From assembly GCA_964007475.1 (NCBI GenBank), contig OZ023273.1, positions 88,018,841-88,082,840 of the forward strand: 64,000 nucleotides of DNA. Reading direction: 5' to 3'. Positions 34,571 to 49,023 of the stretch are shown here, one piece after another. Each line of letters opens with the position of its first letter. Position 1 is the first letter of the stretch. The notes below the pieces were generated by a model that saw nothing but the letters and a program-made list of their open reading frames with translations, had not been told where the DNA came from and made no database searches. The position numbers and the translations under genes are program-made. Source of the DNA: Hybos culiciformis (Eukaryota > Arthropoda > Insecta > Diptera > Hybotidae).

Positions 34571-36161
34571 TATAAAATAGACAACAGCCAAAAAATAATA
34601 AGATGATTTTTTGTAGTGAATCAAAAAGTAATTCTACCAATAGTTTAATTTTTATAATTAAAATAAATTCTTCAAAATAAATATTTTGTGTGGGGTAATT
34701 TCCCTAAAAGTAAGTTAATATTAAAATAAGTGTAATAAGAAATAATTTAATAAGTTTAGGATTGTAAAGAAATTTATAAAGAATATAAATAAAAATGAAT
34801 TATAAATGGTAGTGGTTTAAATTAATAACTAAAGTATAAATCAGCATTAAAAATTTTATGAGACGCCAACACCATACTTATATATGCTTTTCTATTATAT
34901 ATATTCATAAACATACACAGATTAATCTTGGACATAATTAATGTTCCAATTAAAAAAAAATATTTAAACAATAAATCAATAATTACATAATTTAATGGGA
35001 AATCTCTATAATTTTAATACGGATTTATTTATTCTTTTCGGGAAGAGAAAATATTTTCCATATTATGTAGGTACAAAGGATAAGTTCTATAATCTAACAT
35101 TAAATCCAAGTCATTTTTGGAAATCTAAAAAGAAAATGCATGAAATTTGATTTTTATAGTTTTCCCGGAAAAATCACTTATTATGAGTTTTTTGTTTTTA
35201 TTAAATTCATTAAAAAATATTATTGTTTTAATTCATATAAAATTAATTATTATAATTCAATACCTATATATTTTACCAAGAATAATGTTATAAACTTACT
35301 TTTATGCTAAAATAACATAAAAAAGTGTTATATTTAATTTTCTTTTATAAAGGTTGAATAAAAATTGACCATTGTTTGTTAAGAGTAAAAAGAATTTTTG
35401 TAGTAAAAAATATTAAACTCGTTTTTTTAATAAAGTAGGATAACTTTTTAAAGACTAGAATTGGAAGTAATATTATAGATAAATAATCTTAATTAAATAA
35501 AATTAATTTGCGCTTAGCGGCCAAAAAAAAAAATACTTCATTGAATATGTTTCAGTAATATCGCTTTCAAATTTTTTTTCCAACTTCATGTTTCAAGTTG
35601 ACAATCTATTCAAATTGACTTGCTTTAAAATATTATATGTATATGTATAAATTTATATAAAACATATTTTTCCAAATCCTTTATTTTTTTTTTACATTAT
35701 TTTCTTCGCTGTATTTTTTGCATTTTAATCCATTTTCTTTTTATACAAAAACCAAGAAAAGAAAAGTATTTTTATATATTTGTTATTTAGATTTTGAATG
35801 TAAAATGAGCATGATTTTTTTTTCGATTTAATATTCAAAATTAAACATAAATTAGTTTTTATTTTTTAGTGGATGTACATAAGAGTTTCTATGATTCACA
35901 GAAAACATAATAGCATTATTATTTTACTTTTCTTCTTTTTTTTTCTCCGAAAGTAAATAATGTTCATTTTTGCTAAATTTTATATAGAAAATTTTTCATT
36001 TCATAAAGTAAATATGTAAAGATATTTAAATTCTAATGCAGCATGTTTATTACATATTTATGTTTTAATAATGTTGAGCAAAAATCGAAATCTATGACTA
36101 AAAGATTGCAATTAACTATAAGAATATTTTTTGACTGAAGCACTATAATAGCTTCGCTACA

Positions 36162-36590
36162 CTTCAGGTTACAAACATCGAATTCCATGTTTTGCAGAAA
36201 AAAGTAGGTTCGTTCTGTGTTTGGTACTTGGTTTGCCATATAATTTTTTTTTTTTTTTTCATGGTTTGAAAGTCGGTTCGACACAAACCTAGAAATTTCA
36301 CTACAAAGTTTTATTGCATTTAAAAAAAAAAGGTATAACCTGTCATTTTGCAGAAAATTTACAGAAAAAATCATACTAAAAAATGCTTCAATATAAAAAA
36401 AATAATAATAAATTGTCGGTTGTCAAAAAAGAAAACAATCAAAATATTAAAAAAAAAAAAAAAATTGGCTTTTTCTGCAAATTTTGTGCAAATCGGCAGG
36501 TTATACCTTTTTTTTTAATGTCGAACCTACTTTCAAGCAATGAAAAACCAAGTATGCCAAACACAAATAAAATTCATGGTTGGTAACCTA
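36162..36590. repeat. Long fold-back, copy B
   Basis: Copy of 24497-24925. Confidence 0.6.
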
Positions 36591-36808
36591 ATGTTTGTCC
36601 AAGTTCTTAGAGCAAGTTCTTTTTTGAATTGCGTATAGGCTATCATTCAATGATAAGTTAAATTACCAGAACCTGAGTTTACAAATAAATAATTACTGCC
36701 AAATATTTTCTCACGAGTTATCATTTTTTATAGAATTTTTGTATAACTTTACGGTAAAGAAATATACGGAACTATGTATTATTGTGTAGTTAACATCAAA
36801 TCATAAGG

Positions 36809-36938
36809 AGTAAACACAATTAGGGCGACACCGACGACTACAAGACAACGACAGCAACAAATAGAAAAATAAACAAAAAAAGTATATGGTTGTCGTTGTC
36901 GCCAGGCGACAATGTTGTTTGTCGCCAGTCGTCTCAAT
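36809..36938. mobile_element. GTCG-rich MITE, left part, copy B
   Basis: As 25144-25273. Confidence 0.6.
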
Positions 36939-37070
36939 CAGTGATGCCAGATTGAAAATTTGAAAATACCTACAGCAAGCAAAAAATTTCCCTATTTTTC
37001 CCTCTGTTATATAGATAATTTTCCCTACATTTTACCCTACATTTTTTTTTATAAAAATACTGATACATAT
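36939..37070. mobile_element. hAT MITE, left end only, copy B
   Basis: As 25274-25405. Confidence 0.75.
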
Positions 37071-39045
37071 TGTAACGCAATTAATATTTTTAAGAGAAAA
37101 ATCCCTTCTCTATTGCTATACATTCAAATGATATCACCTTTCTTCTTTTTTAGAAAAGTTGTAAAAAAGTAGAAGGAGAAAGCTAGCTGTTGTGTTAGTA
37201 TTCTTCGTGGATTGATTAAGTCAGTCTGAAGTGTAACGTTGGGTGCAACAGTTAGTTCTTCGAGTGATTATTTAATTTAATAGTGTTTATTATTATTAAT
37301 TGTTGTGTTTTAAGTTAAATTATTTGAAAGTATTAGTAGTCATATAAAAATAGTGTAACATTTTCAGAAGTGGGATAATTAATCGGTTCTCAAAGGTTTG
37401 AATAGAATTTAAAAATGTGTTTGTGAAATTAAAAAAAAAGAAATTACTACATCCTTGCATGAAAAAAATTTCTATTAAGATTCGCACTAATGTAATGAAA
37501 TAAAAAAATTAAAAAAAAAAGGAGGGTTTTGAATCACGACATAGTTACGTGTTTTGTGAAACCTTTTAAAATATTTAAAAGTGGGAGTTTAAAAAAAAAA
37601 AGGAGGTAAGGAAGAAAATTAAATTAAAATTTTGGGCATTCTACGTTTATCAGTTGATCAAACAAGAACAAGTTTCAAGTTTAAAAATAAAATCAATTTT
37701 TCAAATTATTAAAAAAAAAAACAACTGTGGAATTTTAAAATTAAAATTTAAAAAAAAACTGTTGAATTTTAAAATTAAAATTTAAAAAAAAAAAACTGTT
37801 GAATTTTAAAATTAAAATTTAAAAAAAAAAAACTGTTGAATTTAAAAATTCAAATTTAAAAAAAAATGGAAGAAATGGAAGCATCAACTTCTAGAAAGTC
37901 AGCGACCAAAAGAAAGGCTCCAAATGAATTAATTATTCACCAATGCAGGGAGAAGATTGCGGAGCTGGAAAAAGAGGTTGCATTGTTGAGGAATGGAAAT
38001 CAAATGGACTTAGCAAATGTGAACACGTCGGAATCTGCAACAAGGCCTAGTGAAGAAAGTATTCAAAGCGATGCTATGAAGATGACATTGATGGAAGCAA
38101 AAATGCTAATTCCGGAATTTGACCCAGGTGGTGATGTGATTGCATCGGAATGGATTGACACGTTGGAAAATTTAAAAATGATTTATGGTTGGATTGACTT
38201 GGGAATGTTATTTTATGCAGGAGCGCAGTTGCGAGGATCTGCAACACAGTGGCATGTAGCTGAACGGTTGGTTTTGAAAACTTGGGGTGAGTTTAAGAAA
38301 ATTTTTTTATTGGCTTTTCCTTCGGTTCAAAATAAATCGGCTCTAATGTGTAAATTAATGTGTGGGCAAAAGACGGAAAATGAAAGTGTAGAAAGTTATT
38401 TCTACAATGTAGTTGCGATTGCTAAGAAATTAAATTTACCAGAGTCTGAAATTATTTCTTACATTATTTCGGGGTTAAATAATAAGGAGCTAAGTAATCG
38501 GGTTGAAGCTACTAGACCAAAAACGATTCATGATACCTTGAGGGAACTTAAAAATTTGGAATCCATGGATGACTATTATAAGATTAGGGAAAAATTTCAG
38601 CGAGCGAATAAACAGGTTAAAAATTCTGATGGGCAGGAAAAAAATTATTCGAATAGTTTTAAAAGAAATGATAATTATCAGCAACAGCGTCATTTTAATA
38701 ATTATCGCCCATACAACAAATTTAGAGACAATAATAAATTTCTGGAGAGCCAAGAAAATTTCGGATAGCCCAACCCTTCAGCTAAAGCAAAAACCGTTCA
38801 GATCACTTTTCGCAGCTGACAGAATGAAGCCATGGTTGAATTTATCCAATATGGCAGAAAATGAATTAAGTGATGAATCCAACGACGAAGAATAATATTT
38901 GGAACAAAATTATGAATCTGACATTTCATTCTCATATGTATATACATCTTAAATTTTGTATTTGAATTAAAAAACATGAATAAAATGTGTGTTAAACTTC
39001 AATCTTTTAAATTATTTGTTTTTTTTTTCAAATATTTGAGAAAGG
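37071..39045 (+). mobile_element. Gag-only LTR retrotransposon, truncated copy B
   Basis: 5' LTR 37071-37360, gag 37866-38768. Cut at 39045 at the same base as copy A. Confidence 0.92.
37866..38768 (+). CDS. Gag of the LTR retrotransposon, copy B
   Basis: 300 residues, as copy A except DLGMLF (Gly for Ala) and LLAFPSVQ. Possible acidic tail in another frame to 38895. Confidence 0.8.
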   Translation: MEEMEASTSRKSATKRKAPNELIIHQCREKIAELEKEVALLRNGNQMDLANVNTSESATRPSEESIQSDAMKMTLMEAKMLIPEFDPGGDVIASEWIDTLENLKMIYGWIDLGMLFYAGAQLRGSATQWHVAERLVLKTWGEFKKIFLLAFPSVQNKSALMCKLMCGQKTENESVESYFYNVVAIAKKLNLPESEIISYIISGLNNKELSNRVEATRPKTIHDTLRELKNLESMDDYYKIREKFQRANKQVKNSDGQEKNYSNSFKRNDNYQQQRHFNNYRPYNKFRDNNKFLESQENFG

Positions 39046-39821
39046 CCAATAAAATGAAAGATGAGGATATTTTTAAATTACTGTCAGATTATAGAAAACC
39101 AGATAAATTTAGCAAGTTAACTGTGATACCAGGTTGGCTAAAAATTAACCTTGAACTGATACTGAACTTCCACATAGTACGTTTAATATTAAGTAAATTA
39201 GTTAATCAAATGATAAATCGGATTTTTTATTACATTTCAGATTCTTTGAAAACATACCCGCACAATTGAAACCATTCCCATTGCCGTTAAACAAAGATCC
39301 AACATTTGAGATATCCGAATTTTCCAGCACATCAGAACGTGATGTTTATCCATTCACAACTTTTACGAATCATATATTTATCTATCCCATTACATTATCA
39401 TTTGGCAGTCAAACATTTTTTTCTAGAGCTGGAAATCTAACAGTTATTATTGAATTAAGGGATTCAGATAAGGAGAATTCAAATCCATTAAAGGTAAACT
39501 AAAATAGTTACATTAAAAAAAATCAAATCTTCATGTGCTTTCTAAAATCTTTAGTGTATTTATGGTCGACCTGGTCAAGATTATTTTGTTGATCGAATAT
39601 CGTGTCCTGTATTGCATCATAATACAAATCCAATGTGGTATGAAGAAATTAAAATGCGACAACCATTACATATCACATCAAATCATCACTTATTGTTCTC
39701 CTTTGTCCGTGTGTCTTGTAATTTAACTAAAAAGCGGGATGTGAATGGTTCATTCGAAACTCATGTTGGTTATGGTTGGCTACCACTTTTGAATAAAGGA
39801 AAAATAAACCTGAACGAATAA
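39046..39821 (+). pseudogene. Zir-like: DOCK C2 exons, copy C
   Basis: Exon tail 39046-39176, then exons 39241-39493 and 39555-39818 with stop at 39819-39821. I saw no coding difference from copy B. The same chimeric frame begins at 38976. Confidence 0.85.
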
Positions 39822-40289
39822 ATTATTCCTGTTACACATTTAAATATTTACGCCTTTCGGCTTGCCAAGGCAACTCCGTATTGCCCGCCAAATAGTTAGA
39901 CAAAAAGTTGAACGATGTCATGCCATCAAATGCCATACTTAAACGATGTCAATTCAATTGTGAGTGACATCAAATGCCATCTTCGTCTTTTGAAGTAGCA
40001 ACAGCAAGCATTGAGCGTGAAAGCCTATGGCTCCGCAACAGTTTGCAAACCCATCACCCAGCTTATTCACCCGAGAGTGGGACTGTAAGTGGGAATGCGC
40101 ACATCAGCAGAGGAACGAAATCCAGCTCGGAAAGCCATTACTACTTCGCATCTTAATGCCATGTGAAGGATCGATAAGCCGCTAAAGGAGACCGCAGATT
40201 CCTTTTCATACACCACCATGAAGACATAAAGGTAATTATGCACAGCGATGTAGAATCGGAATACAACGATCGACTATATCGATCTCCTT
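39822..40289. other. GC-richer block, copy C
   Basis: Same as 16493-16960. Its 60-codon frame lies at 39974-40156. Confidence 0.4.
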
Positions 40290-40519
40290 TCCACTTTAAC
40301 ACTTGTTTCAACAAGGTCTCAGTGTTAATTCGTTTTCTAAAATCAAATACAAAAAGAATTAAAAATATGATATTAAGAACTGTCCCAGGAAAAAAAACCA
40401 CCACACTTTCCTTTAAAAAAGTCTTCAGTTTATTGGTTTTTTTTTTCTAGAACAATTCACAAGTATTTTAGTTTTATTGTTTGAAAAAAAAAAAATATAT
40501 ATATAATATGATGAAAACG

Positions 40520-41440
40520 CCGGATCTGGAACTATTTTTTGTCACCAATAACAAAACCTTTACCATCTGGAAACCAAACCCAGATTCATGTTATTACTTT
40601 GAATTGTTGGACTTGCTTCATAAACATATATTACTAAATGAGTTGTTCTGACTTTCATAATTTAATGATTCACTTGAATAATTAATTGAAGCAGAAACAT
40701 TTGATAATATGGTTTATCTAAATTTGTAAGACTGAGATTTTGTGTAGGGCCTTGTGTTTTCTTTTTGTCTGCTCTCGTACTAATAACTTGGATAGATTGT
40801 TCTACAAGAAAAAAAATTTAAATTTAAAATTATTTTCCTTTTATTATCGAAATAGACAAAAGATCAAGTCGATTTTCATCAACATTTTTTAAGCGAGAAA
40901 CATTGATGGATGACCTTTAATTTCAGACATTCTAATTCGTTGTAGCATATGCCATCAAAATTTCGAAATGTTTTTATCGAGCACGGTGAATTCTCGAATT
41001 TTACTACAGTAAATAACCTTAGAATTTTTGAACTAGGACTGCTGTAAATTGTGTTCGAATTGGTTATTGCTTGACCGAATAGAATATTTTTAATTCGATT
41101 AAAAATTAATGAAAAAGTATTTGTAAGTTGAGGTTTTGGCTTCGTAATAATTGTATTATCGAATGTGAAATTAACATTATTCGACTCACAACAAATTCAT
41201 TTCCACCGCCTAATCCGAATATAATATTTTCATTCCCTGTAAAGTTTTCAACAGCAATATCAAATCCAGGTATTGTCCAAGAATCTGAGTTGATATAGAA
41301 GGATCAAAAGGTACTGTTTCTGGTGGTATTTGCTGAGGTGGTTCTAGAGGAAATTGTGGAAATGGAGGATCAGGCTGGAAAGGTGGCAATTCTGGAGTCG
41401 GCAAAGGAAACGGAATAGTTGTAGTTGCAGTTGGTACACT
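40520..41440 (-). pseudogene. Possible CUB-family fragment, copy C
   Basis: Copy of 17190-18110. The open Pro-rich frame lies at 41210-41404. Confidence 0.4.
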
Positions 41441-42811
41441 CTAGAAAATAGAGCTATTTGGTCGTAATTTTACAACGATAATAATGGTAATTTTTGATGT
41501 AAAATTACGTCCATTATTTAAAATTCAACCGATAAAGGCGTAAAAAAAATAATATACACAAAAAAAAGTAAATTTAAGCAAATTGTGTTATTTTTGCATT
41601 AAAAATAAAGGTATATTTACACATTTTTGCTTAAACATTTAAGCCTTAGAGCGTAAAAATAAACAAACTAGTGTATATTTACACTCTTCTGCTTAAATGT
41701 TTAAACCATATATTGTAAGATTACAGTTTATGGTGTAAATTTACTTTCTATGGGTCATAATATTAAGCCCCGTAGTGTAAATTTATGGTGTACACACAAT
41801 ATAAATCTATTTATTGTGTACCACACAATGTAAATTTACCTTCTGTAGTGTAAATTTACACTCTACGACTTAATTTTCCCCTCTATGTCTTAAATTAATA
41901 AACCACAGAGTGTAAATTTACATCGTAGAGTGTACAAGGAGCTTGTATTTTTAAACGTTGCAGTGTAAATATACCTTCTGCGGTGTAAATTTACACTAAC
42001 GGTTAAAATTTTTAAATATTTGAATGTAAATTTAAACCACACATAGTAAATTTACACTGTGTGATTTAAATTTTTAAATCATAGACAGTAATTTTACATC
42101 GCATGGTGTAAATTTATTTTGGTGTACAGAATTTATACAGAGAATTTATATAACGATGTAAGGTTTTAAAACTATTTTTGTATTTTTGTTTATATAATAA
42201 CGATGTAAGGTTTTTATTTGTTAACAGGTATACAGAATTTATATTTTCTATTTTACTCATATCTAAAATTTGAATACCGTAGCTGAGTGGTCAAGATGTT
42301 GGATTGCAATTCTAAATAGCGAGGTTCGAACCCCGAAGATGGCATAAGAAAAATTAAATAAGAAGAAATTAAAATACAAAAAAATATTAATAATAAAATA
42401 AAATAAATATTATTAAAAAAAAATAAATTAAATAAAATAAAAAAATTCAAAAAAAATAATAAAAAAAAGTTCAAAAAAAATATTAGAAAAAAAAATTATT
42501 AAATTTTTTATTTTTTCTAATAAAAATATTTACGACTTTTTGGTGTAAATTTAAAACTTTGGATTAAATTTACAACTTTTTGGCGTAATTTTTAGTTTAA
42601 TATTACGACTTTATGTTTAAATTTATTCTGTTGGAAGTAATTTCGCAACATTTTGGCGTAAAATTTGGTGTAAAATTACGTTTTTATAGAGTAATGTAGT
42701 TTACACCAAAAATATGTAATTATTTTCTAATGTAAATTTACGTTGATTATCGAAGGTAATAAATTGCCATCGATAATCGACGTAAGTTTACATCAAAAAC
42801 TTTCTAGAGTG
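41437..42811 (+). mobile_element. MITE2, copy C
   Basis: Same structure and TA flanks as 18107-19481. Confidence 0.75.
42274..42344 (+). other. tRNA-Cys-like sequence, copy C
   Basis: Copy of 18944-19014, no change seen. Confidence 0.55.
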
Positions 42812-43564
42812 TATTTCAAGATGATTTGTTAGGTTGAATATGTTCTTGAACTTGAGAGAGAAATCATATAAATAACAATTTAAACGAAAAAGCACAATAC
42901 CATAACTTTTTTACTTTTCTTTCGATTTTATTTATTAATAAAAATAAAAAATATTTAAATATCAAAATTATAATTAAATTACAGGGCTTTCTAGAACCGA
43001 TAATAATATGCCAATATTATTTTTTTTTACCTTTCACTACACTGCTAAAGTATAAAAGAAAGGTATACAAGTGATAACGGACATATTAAGTATTAATTTT
43101 TTTATCGTAACCAAATAATTTATTTATAACATATATTGAGTTATTTTCGTACCCTAATAATTAGAATATGAAATGTAATGTAATGCAGTTGCGCAGTTGC
43201 TAGCTGTGCGCTGATAGCACCCACATGTTTGGGTGAACTTGTAGTGTTGCCACTACATATACATACATAAATATATAGCTATAAAATTTTTTGTATAACT
43301 ACACATCACATGACAATTCAAAAAATTCTCGTATGAATAATATATAAACTTACAAATAATTAAATATTCATAATTATCATTCACATTGAACATTATTAAT
43401 TAATATTTAATCATTAATACTATATCAACACTTGAATATATTTTTTTAATAAGATTCGTTTCAACGTTTAAATAAACTTGTAACTACTTTAAACCGATAA
43501 AGTTGCAATAAAATTTTTTTTCATTTTTATTAAAACTACTAAATTTTGAGTTCAAATGGCTGGC

Positions 43565-44535
43565 TGAAATACAAATTCGGATTCAAATCCAAAGTCAAAT
43601 TCTTCGAATTCTGATTCAAATTCAAATTCTTCGAATTCCAATTCAAATTCAATTCCAAATTCTTCCAATTCTAATTCAAATTCTTCGAATCCAACTCCAA
43701 ATGCTGAAAATTCGACTGACAACACTAATATCAACGCAATCAATATTAGATAACTCCAATTCTGGACGCAAAACCCTTCTACTGTGCTTCCAAACGGAAG
43801 CACAGTTTAGTGCCAATCGAGCTTTTAATGATAACACTAAGTATTCTCTCACAGTAGCAGCTTTACCAGTTGAAGCTTGTGAATCAATTATTGACTTGTT
43901 ATCAAATCCCCCCGCCATAAATAAATATGCGCAGATTAAAAACGCTCTCATAGAGGAAAATTCAGTTTCGGAAACTAAACGTTTAGAAACTTTATTTGCC
44001 AATCAAGACACAGGCGAAAGAAAGCTTTCAGAAATATTAAGATCCATACGTCAATTAGCTGGCAATTCGTTTACTGAAGATATTATTAAAAATCTTTGGA
44101 TTGGCAAACTTCCTCAAGTCGTAAAAATAGCTATCATTTCGGTTGGCGACAAAACTTTAGATCAACTTACTTCCATAGCAGACAATATCTTTGAAGCTCA
44201 TCACACCTCTGCAAATTTAAAACCCTAATCCTGATGTCGGTCAGAGATTATCTCGTTTAGAAGAAATGATAGAAAGAATAGACATCAAATTTAAAAATTT
44301 TAGAAATCCAAGTAGAGATCGTAATAGAACCAACACAGATCATAAAGGTTCGAGATCTAATCACAGCGATGACAATAATCAATCACAATCCAATACTAAA
44401 CCAAACAAGAAGCATAACAGAAATAGATCTTCGTCAAACTCTAATGCAAACCGCGCTTGTTGGTATCATTGTACCTTCGGTAACAAAGCAAAGAGATGCA
44501 CTTGCGACAACACAGATAATGCGACCCCAAACTAA
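43565..44535 (+). pseudogene. Gyp2 gag, copy C
   Basis: Copy of 20235-21205 with the same two frameshifts. One private substitution near 44036 is silent. Confidence 0.85.
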
Positions 44536-45175
44536 CATGCCAACCTGCTTTAGTGACGAACAGCGGTGGCAACATCAATAGTCGTCTCTTCATCTTAGAC
44601 AATATCAAATTTCTAATTGATACGAATGCCGACCTTTCGGTCATCCCTACTATCAATAAAAATTCAAGACCCGATAACTTAATACTTTCTGCAGCCAATG
44701 GTTCGAAAATTAGAACATTCGGTTCCAAAATGTTAAAACTTAACCTAGGGCTAAAAAGAAACTTTATACACCAATTTGTCCAAACAGACATAGACCGCGC
44801 AATTATCGGTGCTGACTTCTTAAATAAATACGGTTTAGTCGTAGACATAAAAAATAAAAGTTTAATCGACCTCTTAACTAGCTTATACATAAAAACCATT
44901 TCAATTCATAGCAAAACTCCAACACCAAAAATACTTTTGGTAGATAATGAATTTTCGCAAATAATCAGAGAATTTCCTTCAATAATCCAAGCTCCTAATT
45001 ATTTCAAACCCGTTTTACACAATGTCACTCATCACATTAACACAACAGGTTCTCTTCCTATGTCTTGTGCTAGACGACTAGACGTTACTCGCATAAACGT
45101 AGCCAAGAAAGAATTTGAGTTAATGACTGAAATTGGCATTTGCCAACCATCATCCTCGGCAGTCTCGATTAAATG
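44533..45175 (+). pseudogene. Gyp2 protease and start of RT, copy C
   Basis: Copy of 21203-21845, including the DTN triplet. Confidence 0.85.
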
Positions 45176-45678
45176 AATAAATGTCATACTAAATTAATGT
45201 TTCCTAACTTCAAACTTAAATATATTTTTTTTTGTTTTTTTTTTGAAAATAAAATTTTAAACTCAACCATTTCATTAGTAAACACATTATTACATTCGTT
45301 ACGTAATTCACAAATTAAATTTTTTTCGAATAATGTAACAGCAATACATTATTTTTTTTCAAAAGAAAATTAATTTCAAAAGTAACCAAATTTTAATTTT
45401 CACTCAAGGAAGGGTGATGTAGTGGCAACACATGTGCTATGTAGCCTTTTTGAGTTGGCTGTGCAGCCTAAAGTAGTGCACGACGGAGGGACGTTAAGCC
45501 AACAATCAAACCGGCGCCCATTCCAATTTTGAAACACACATTAACTTTCTTTAAAAAAAGAAAAAGTTATGAGAGTACCTGCCTAAAGTAAAAATGTCAA
45601 ACATCAAGGAAAACAAAATATATTAAATTTTTAATTTTTTTTTAAAAAGTATTAACAAAAAATTAATCTTGTCTAATA

Positions 45679-46235
45679 AGCGAGCTCCACTTTCACTAAC
45701 GGTTAGTTCTATATCTTACATTAAATAAATGCGTCCACACTATATTAATTTACGCTAGTTAAAAAAAATTGTAAACAAACAAAAATATTTAAAATTGAAT
45801 TTTAAAAACAATAACAAAAACTACATTTATTTGAAATTGAAGAAAAATATTTAATAATTAGAAAAAAAAATTAATAACAAATCTTAAAATAACAATGAAA
45901 ATCGAAAAAAAAATTAATAAAAAAAAAATATTGTATGGAATTATTTTTGATTTTTTTTATTATTGGTTTTTATTTTGTTTGTTTACTTTTTTTGACCAAA
46001 AAAAACTATGCAAGATGTCTGAATTAACAAAAAACTCACTCAAGCAACAAAAAACAACAATGTCAGATACCTCTAAATACAAAAAATTCGCTCCCAACCC
46101 TGAGTATGAACTAGCTTTTTTGTAAAAGCTAGTTATTTTTTTCTTTTTTTTTTGTATAGAACACGTTAGTTTATAGGTTAGTATATGGGTCCGTTCGAAC
46201 TAAATGTTAGTTTAAAGGTTTCAGTGGAGCTCGCT
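45679..46235. mobile_element. MITE3, copy C
   Basis: Copy of 22349-22905. Confidence 0.7.
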
Positions 46236-47826
46236 TATAAAATAGACAACAGCCAAAAAATAATAAGATGATTTTTTGTAGTGAATCAAAAAGTAATTCT
46301 ACCAATAGTTTAATTTTTATAATTAAAATAAATTCTTCAAAATAAATATTTTGTGTGGGGTAATTTCCCTAAAAGTAAGTTAATATTAAAATAAGTGTAA
46401 TAAGAAATAATTTAATAAGTTTAGGATTGTAAAGAAATTTATAAAGAATATAAATAAAAATGAATTATAAATGGTAGTGGTTTAAATTAATAACTAAAGT
46501 ATAAATCAGCATAAAAAATTTTATGAGACGCCAACACCATACTTATATATGCTTTTCTATTATATATATTCATAAACATACACAGATTAATCTTGGACAT
46601 AATTAATGTTCCAATTAAAAAAAAATATTTAAACAATAAATCAATAATTACATAATTTAATGGGAAATCTCTATAATTTTAATACGGATTTATTTATTCT
46701 TTTCGGGAAGAGAAAATATTTTCCATATTATGTAGGTACAAAGGATAAGTTCTATAATCTAACATTAAATCCAAGTCATTTTTGGAAATCTAAAAAGAAA
46801 ATGCATGAAATTTGATTTTTATAGTTTTCCCGGAAAAATCACTTATTATGAGTTTTTTGTTTTTATTAAATTCATTAAAAAATATTATTGTTTTAATTCA
46901 TATAAAATTAATTATTATAATTCAATACCTATATATTTTACCAAGAATAATGTTATAAACTTACTTTTATGCTAAAATAACATAAAAAAGTGTTATATTT
47001 AATTTTCTTTTATAAAGGTTGAACAAAAATTGACCATTGTTTGTTAAGAGTAAAAAGAATTTTTGTAGTAAAAAATATTAAACTCGTTTTTTTAATAAAG
47101 TAGGATAACTTTTTAAAGACTAGAATTGGAAGTAATATTATAGATAAATAATCTTAATTAAATAAAATTAATTTGCGCTTAGCGGCCAAAAAAAAAAATA
47201 CTTCATTGAATATGTTTCAGTAATATCGCTTTCAAATTTTTTTTCCAACTTCATGTTTCAAGTTGACAATCTATTCAAATTGACTTGCTTTAAAATATTA
47301 TATGTATATGTATAAATTTATATAAAACATATTTTTCCAAATCCTTTATTTTTTTTTTACATTATTTTCTTCGCTGTATTTTTTGCATTTTAATCCATTT
47401 TCTTTTTATACAAAAACCAAGAAAAGAAAAGTATTTTTATATATTTGTTATTTAGATTTTGAATGTAAAATGAGCATGATTTTTTTTTCGATTTAATATT
47501 CAAAATTAAACATAAATTAGTTTTTATTTTTTAGTGGATGTACATAAGAGTTTCTATGATTCACAGAAAACATAATAGCATTATTATTTTACTTTTCTTC
47601 TTTTTTTTTCTCCGAAAGTAAATAATGTTCATTTTTGCTAAATTTTATATAGAAAATTTTTCATTTCATAAAGTAAATATGTAAAGATATTTAAATTCTA
47701 ATGCAGCATGTTTATTACATATTTATGTTTTAATAATGTTGAGCAAAAATCGAAATCTATGACTAAAAGATTGCAATTAACTATAAGAATATTTTTTGAC
47801 TGAAGCACTATAATAGCTTCGCTACA

Positions 47827-48255
47827 CTTCAGGTTACAAACATCGAATTCCATGTTTTGCAGAAAAAAGTAGGTTCGTTCTGTGTTTGGTACTTGGTTTG
47901 CCATATAATTTTTTTTTTTTTTTTCATGGTTTGAAAGTCGGTTCGACACAAACCTAGAAATTTCACTACAAAGTTTTATTGCATTTAAAAAAAAAAGGTA
48001 TAACCTGTCATTTTGCAGAAAATTTACAGAAAAAATCATACTAAAAAATGCTTCAATATAAAAAAAATAATAATAAATTGTCGGTTGTCAAAAAAGAAAA
48101 CAATCAAAATATTAAAAAAAAAAAAAAAATTGGCTTTTTCTGCAAATTTTGTGCAAATCGGCAGGTTATACCTTTTTTTTTAATGTCGAACCTACTTTCA
48201 AGCAATGAAAAACCAAGTATGCCAAACACAAATAAAATTCATGGTTGGTAACCTA
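47827..48255. repeat. Long fold-back, copy C
   Basis: Copy of 24497-24925. The 18-bp deletion of copy C lies just outside, near 48290. Confidence 0.6.
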
Positions 48256-48717
48256 ATGTTTGTCCAAGTTCTTAGAGCAAGTTCTTTTTTCATTCAATGA
48301 TAAGTTAAATTACCAGAACCTGAGTTTACAAATAAATAATTACTGCCAAATATTTTCTCACGAGTTATCATTTTTTATAGAATTTTTGTATAACTTTACG
48401 GTAAAGAAATATACGGAACTATGTATTATTGTGTAGTTAACATCAAATCATAAGGAGTAAACACAATTAGGGCGACACCGACGACTACAAGACAACGACA
48501 GCAACAAATAGAAAAATAAACAAAAAAAGTATATGGTTGTCGTTGTCGCCAGGCGACAATGTTGTTTGTCGCCAGTCGTCTCAATCAGTGATGCCAGATT
48601 GAAAATTTGAAAATACCTACAGCAAGCAAAAAATTTCCCTATTTTTCCCTCTGTTATATAGATAATTTTCCCTACATTTTACCCTACATTTTTTTTTATA
48701 AAAATACTGATACATAT

Positions 48718-49007
48718 TGTAACGCAATTAATATTTTTAAGAGAAAAATCCCTTCTCTATTGCTATACATTCAAATGATATCACCTTTCTTCTTTTTTAG
48801 AAAAGTTGTAAAAAAGTAGAAGGAGAAAGCTAGCTGTTGTGTTAGTATTCTTCGTGGATTGATTAAGTCAGTCTGAAGTGTAACGTTGGGTGCAACAGTT
48901 AGTTCTTCGAGTGATTATTTAATTTAATAGTGTTTATTATTATTAATTGTTGTGTTTTAAGTTAAATTATTTGAAAGTATTAGTAGTCATATAAAAATAG
49001 TGTAACA
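48718..49007 (+). repeat. 5' LTR of the gag-only element
   Basis: 290 bp from TGTAACGCAATTAATA to AATAGTGTAACA. Internally it has CTTCGTGGATTGATTAAGTC and a TTATTATTATTAATTG stretch. Matches 51336-51625 throughout by eye. Confidence 0.95.
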
Positions 49008-49010
49008 TTT

Positions 49011-49023
49011 TCAGAAGTGGGAT
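49011..49023 (+). other. Primer-binding site of the gag-only element
   Basis: TCAGAAGTGGGAT, three bases after the LTR. It is complementary to the 3' region of many tRNA-Leu molecules (ATCCCACTTCTGA) but offset from the terminal CCA. The tRNA-Leu assignment is from general knowledge of tRNA sequences, not a search. Confidence 0.6.

Larger units (their letters stand above)
27381..39045. repeat. Tandem segment, copy B
   Basis: Second copy, 11665 bp. Both its edges are the novel junction GAGAAAGGCCAATAAAATG. Private differences include a C in the A/T-rich frame near 28662, A near 33873, T for A near 34848, T near 35360, G near 37492 and G near 38203 (Ala to Gly in gag). Confidence 0.97.
43553..45560 (+). 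mobile_element. Gyp2, copy C
   Basis: As 20223-22230, with the LTR start at 45418. Confidence 0.85.
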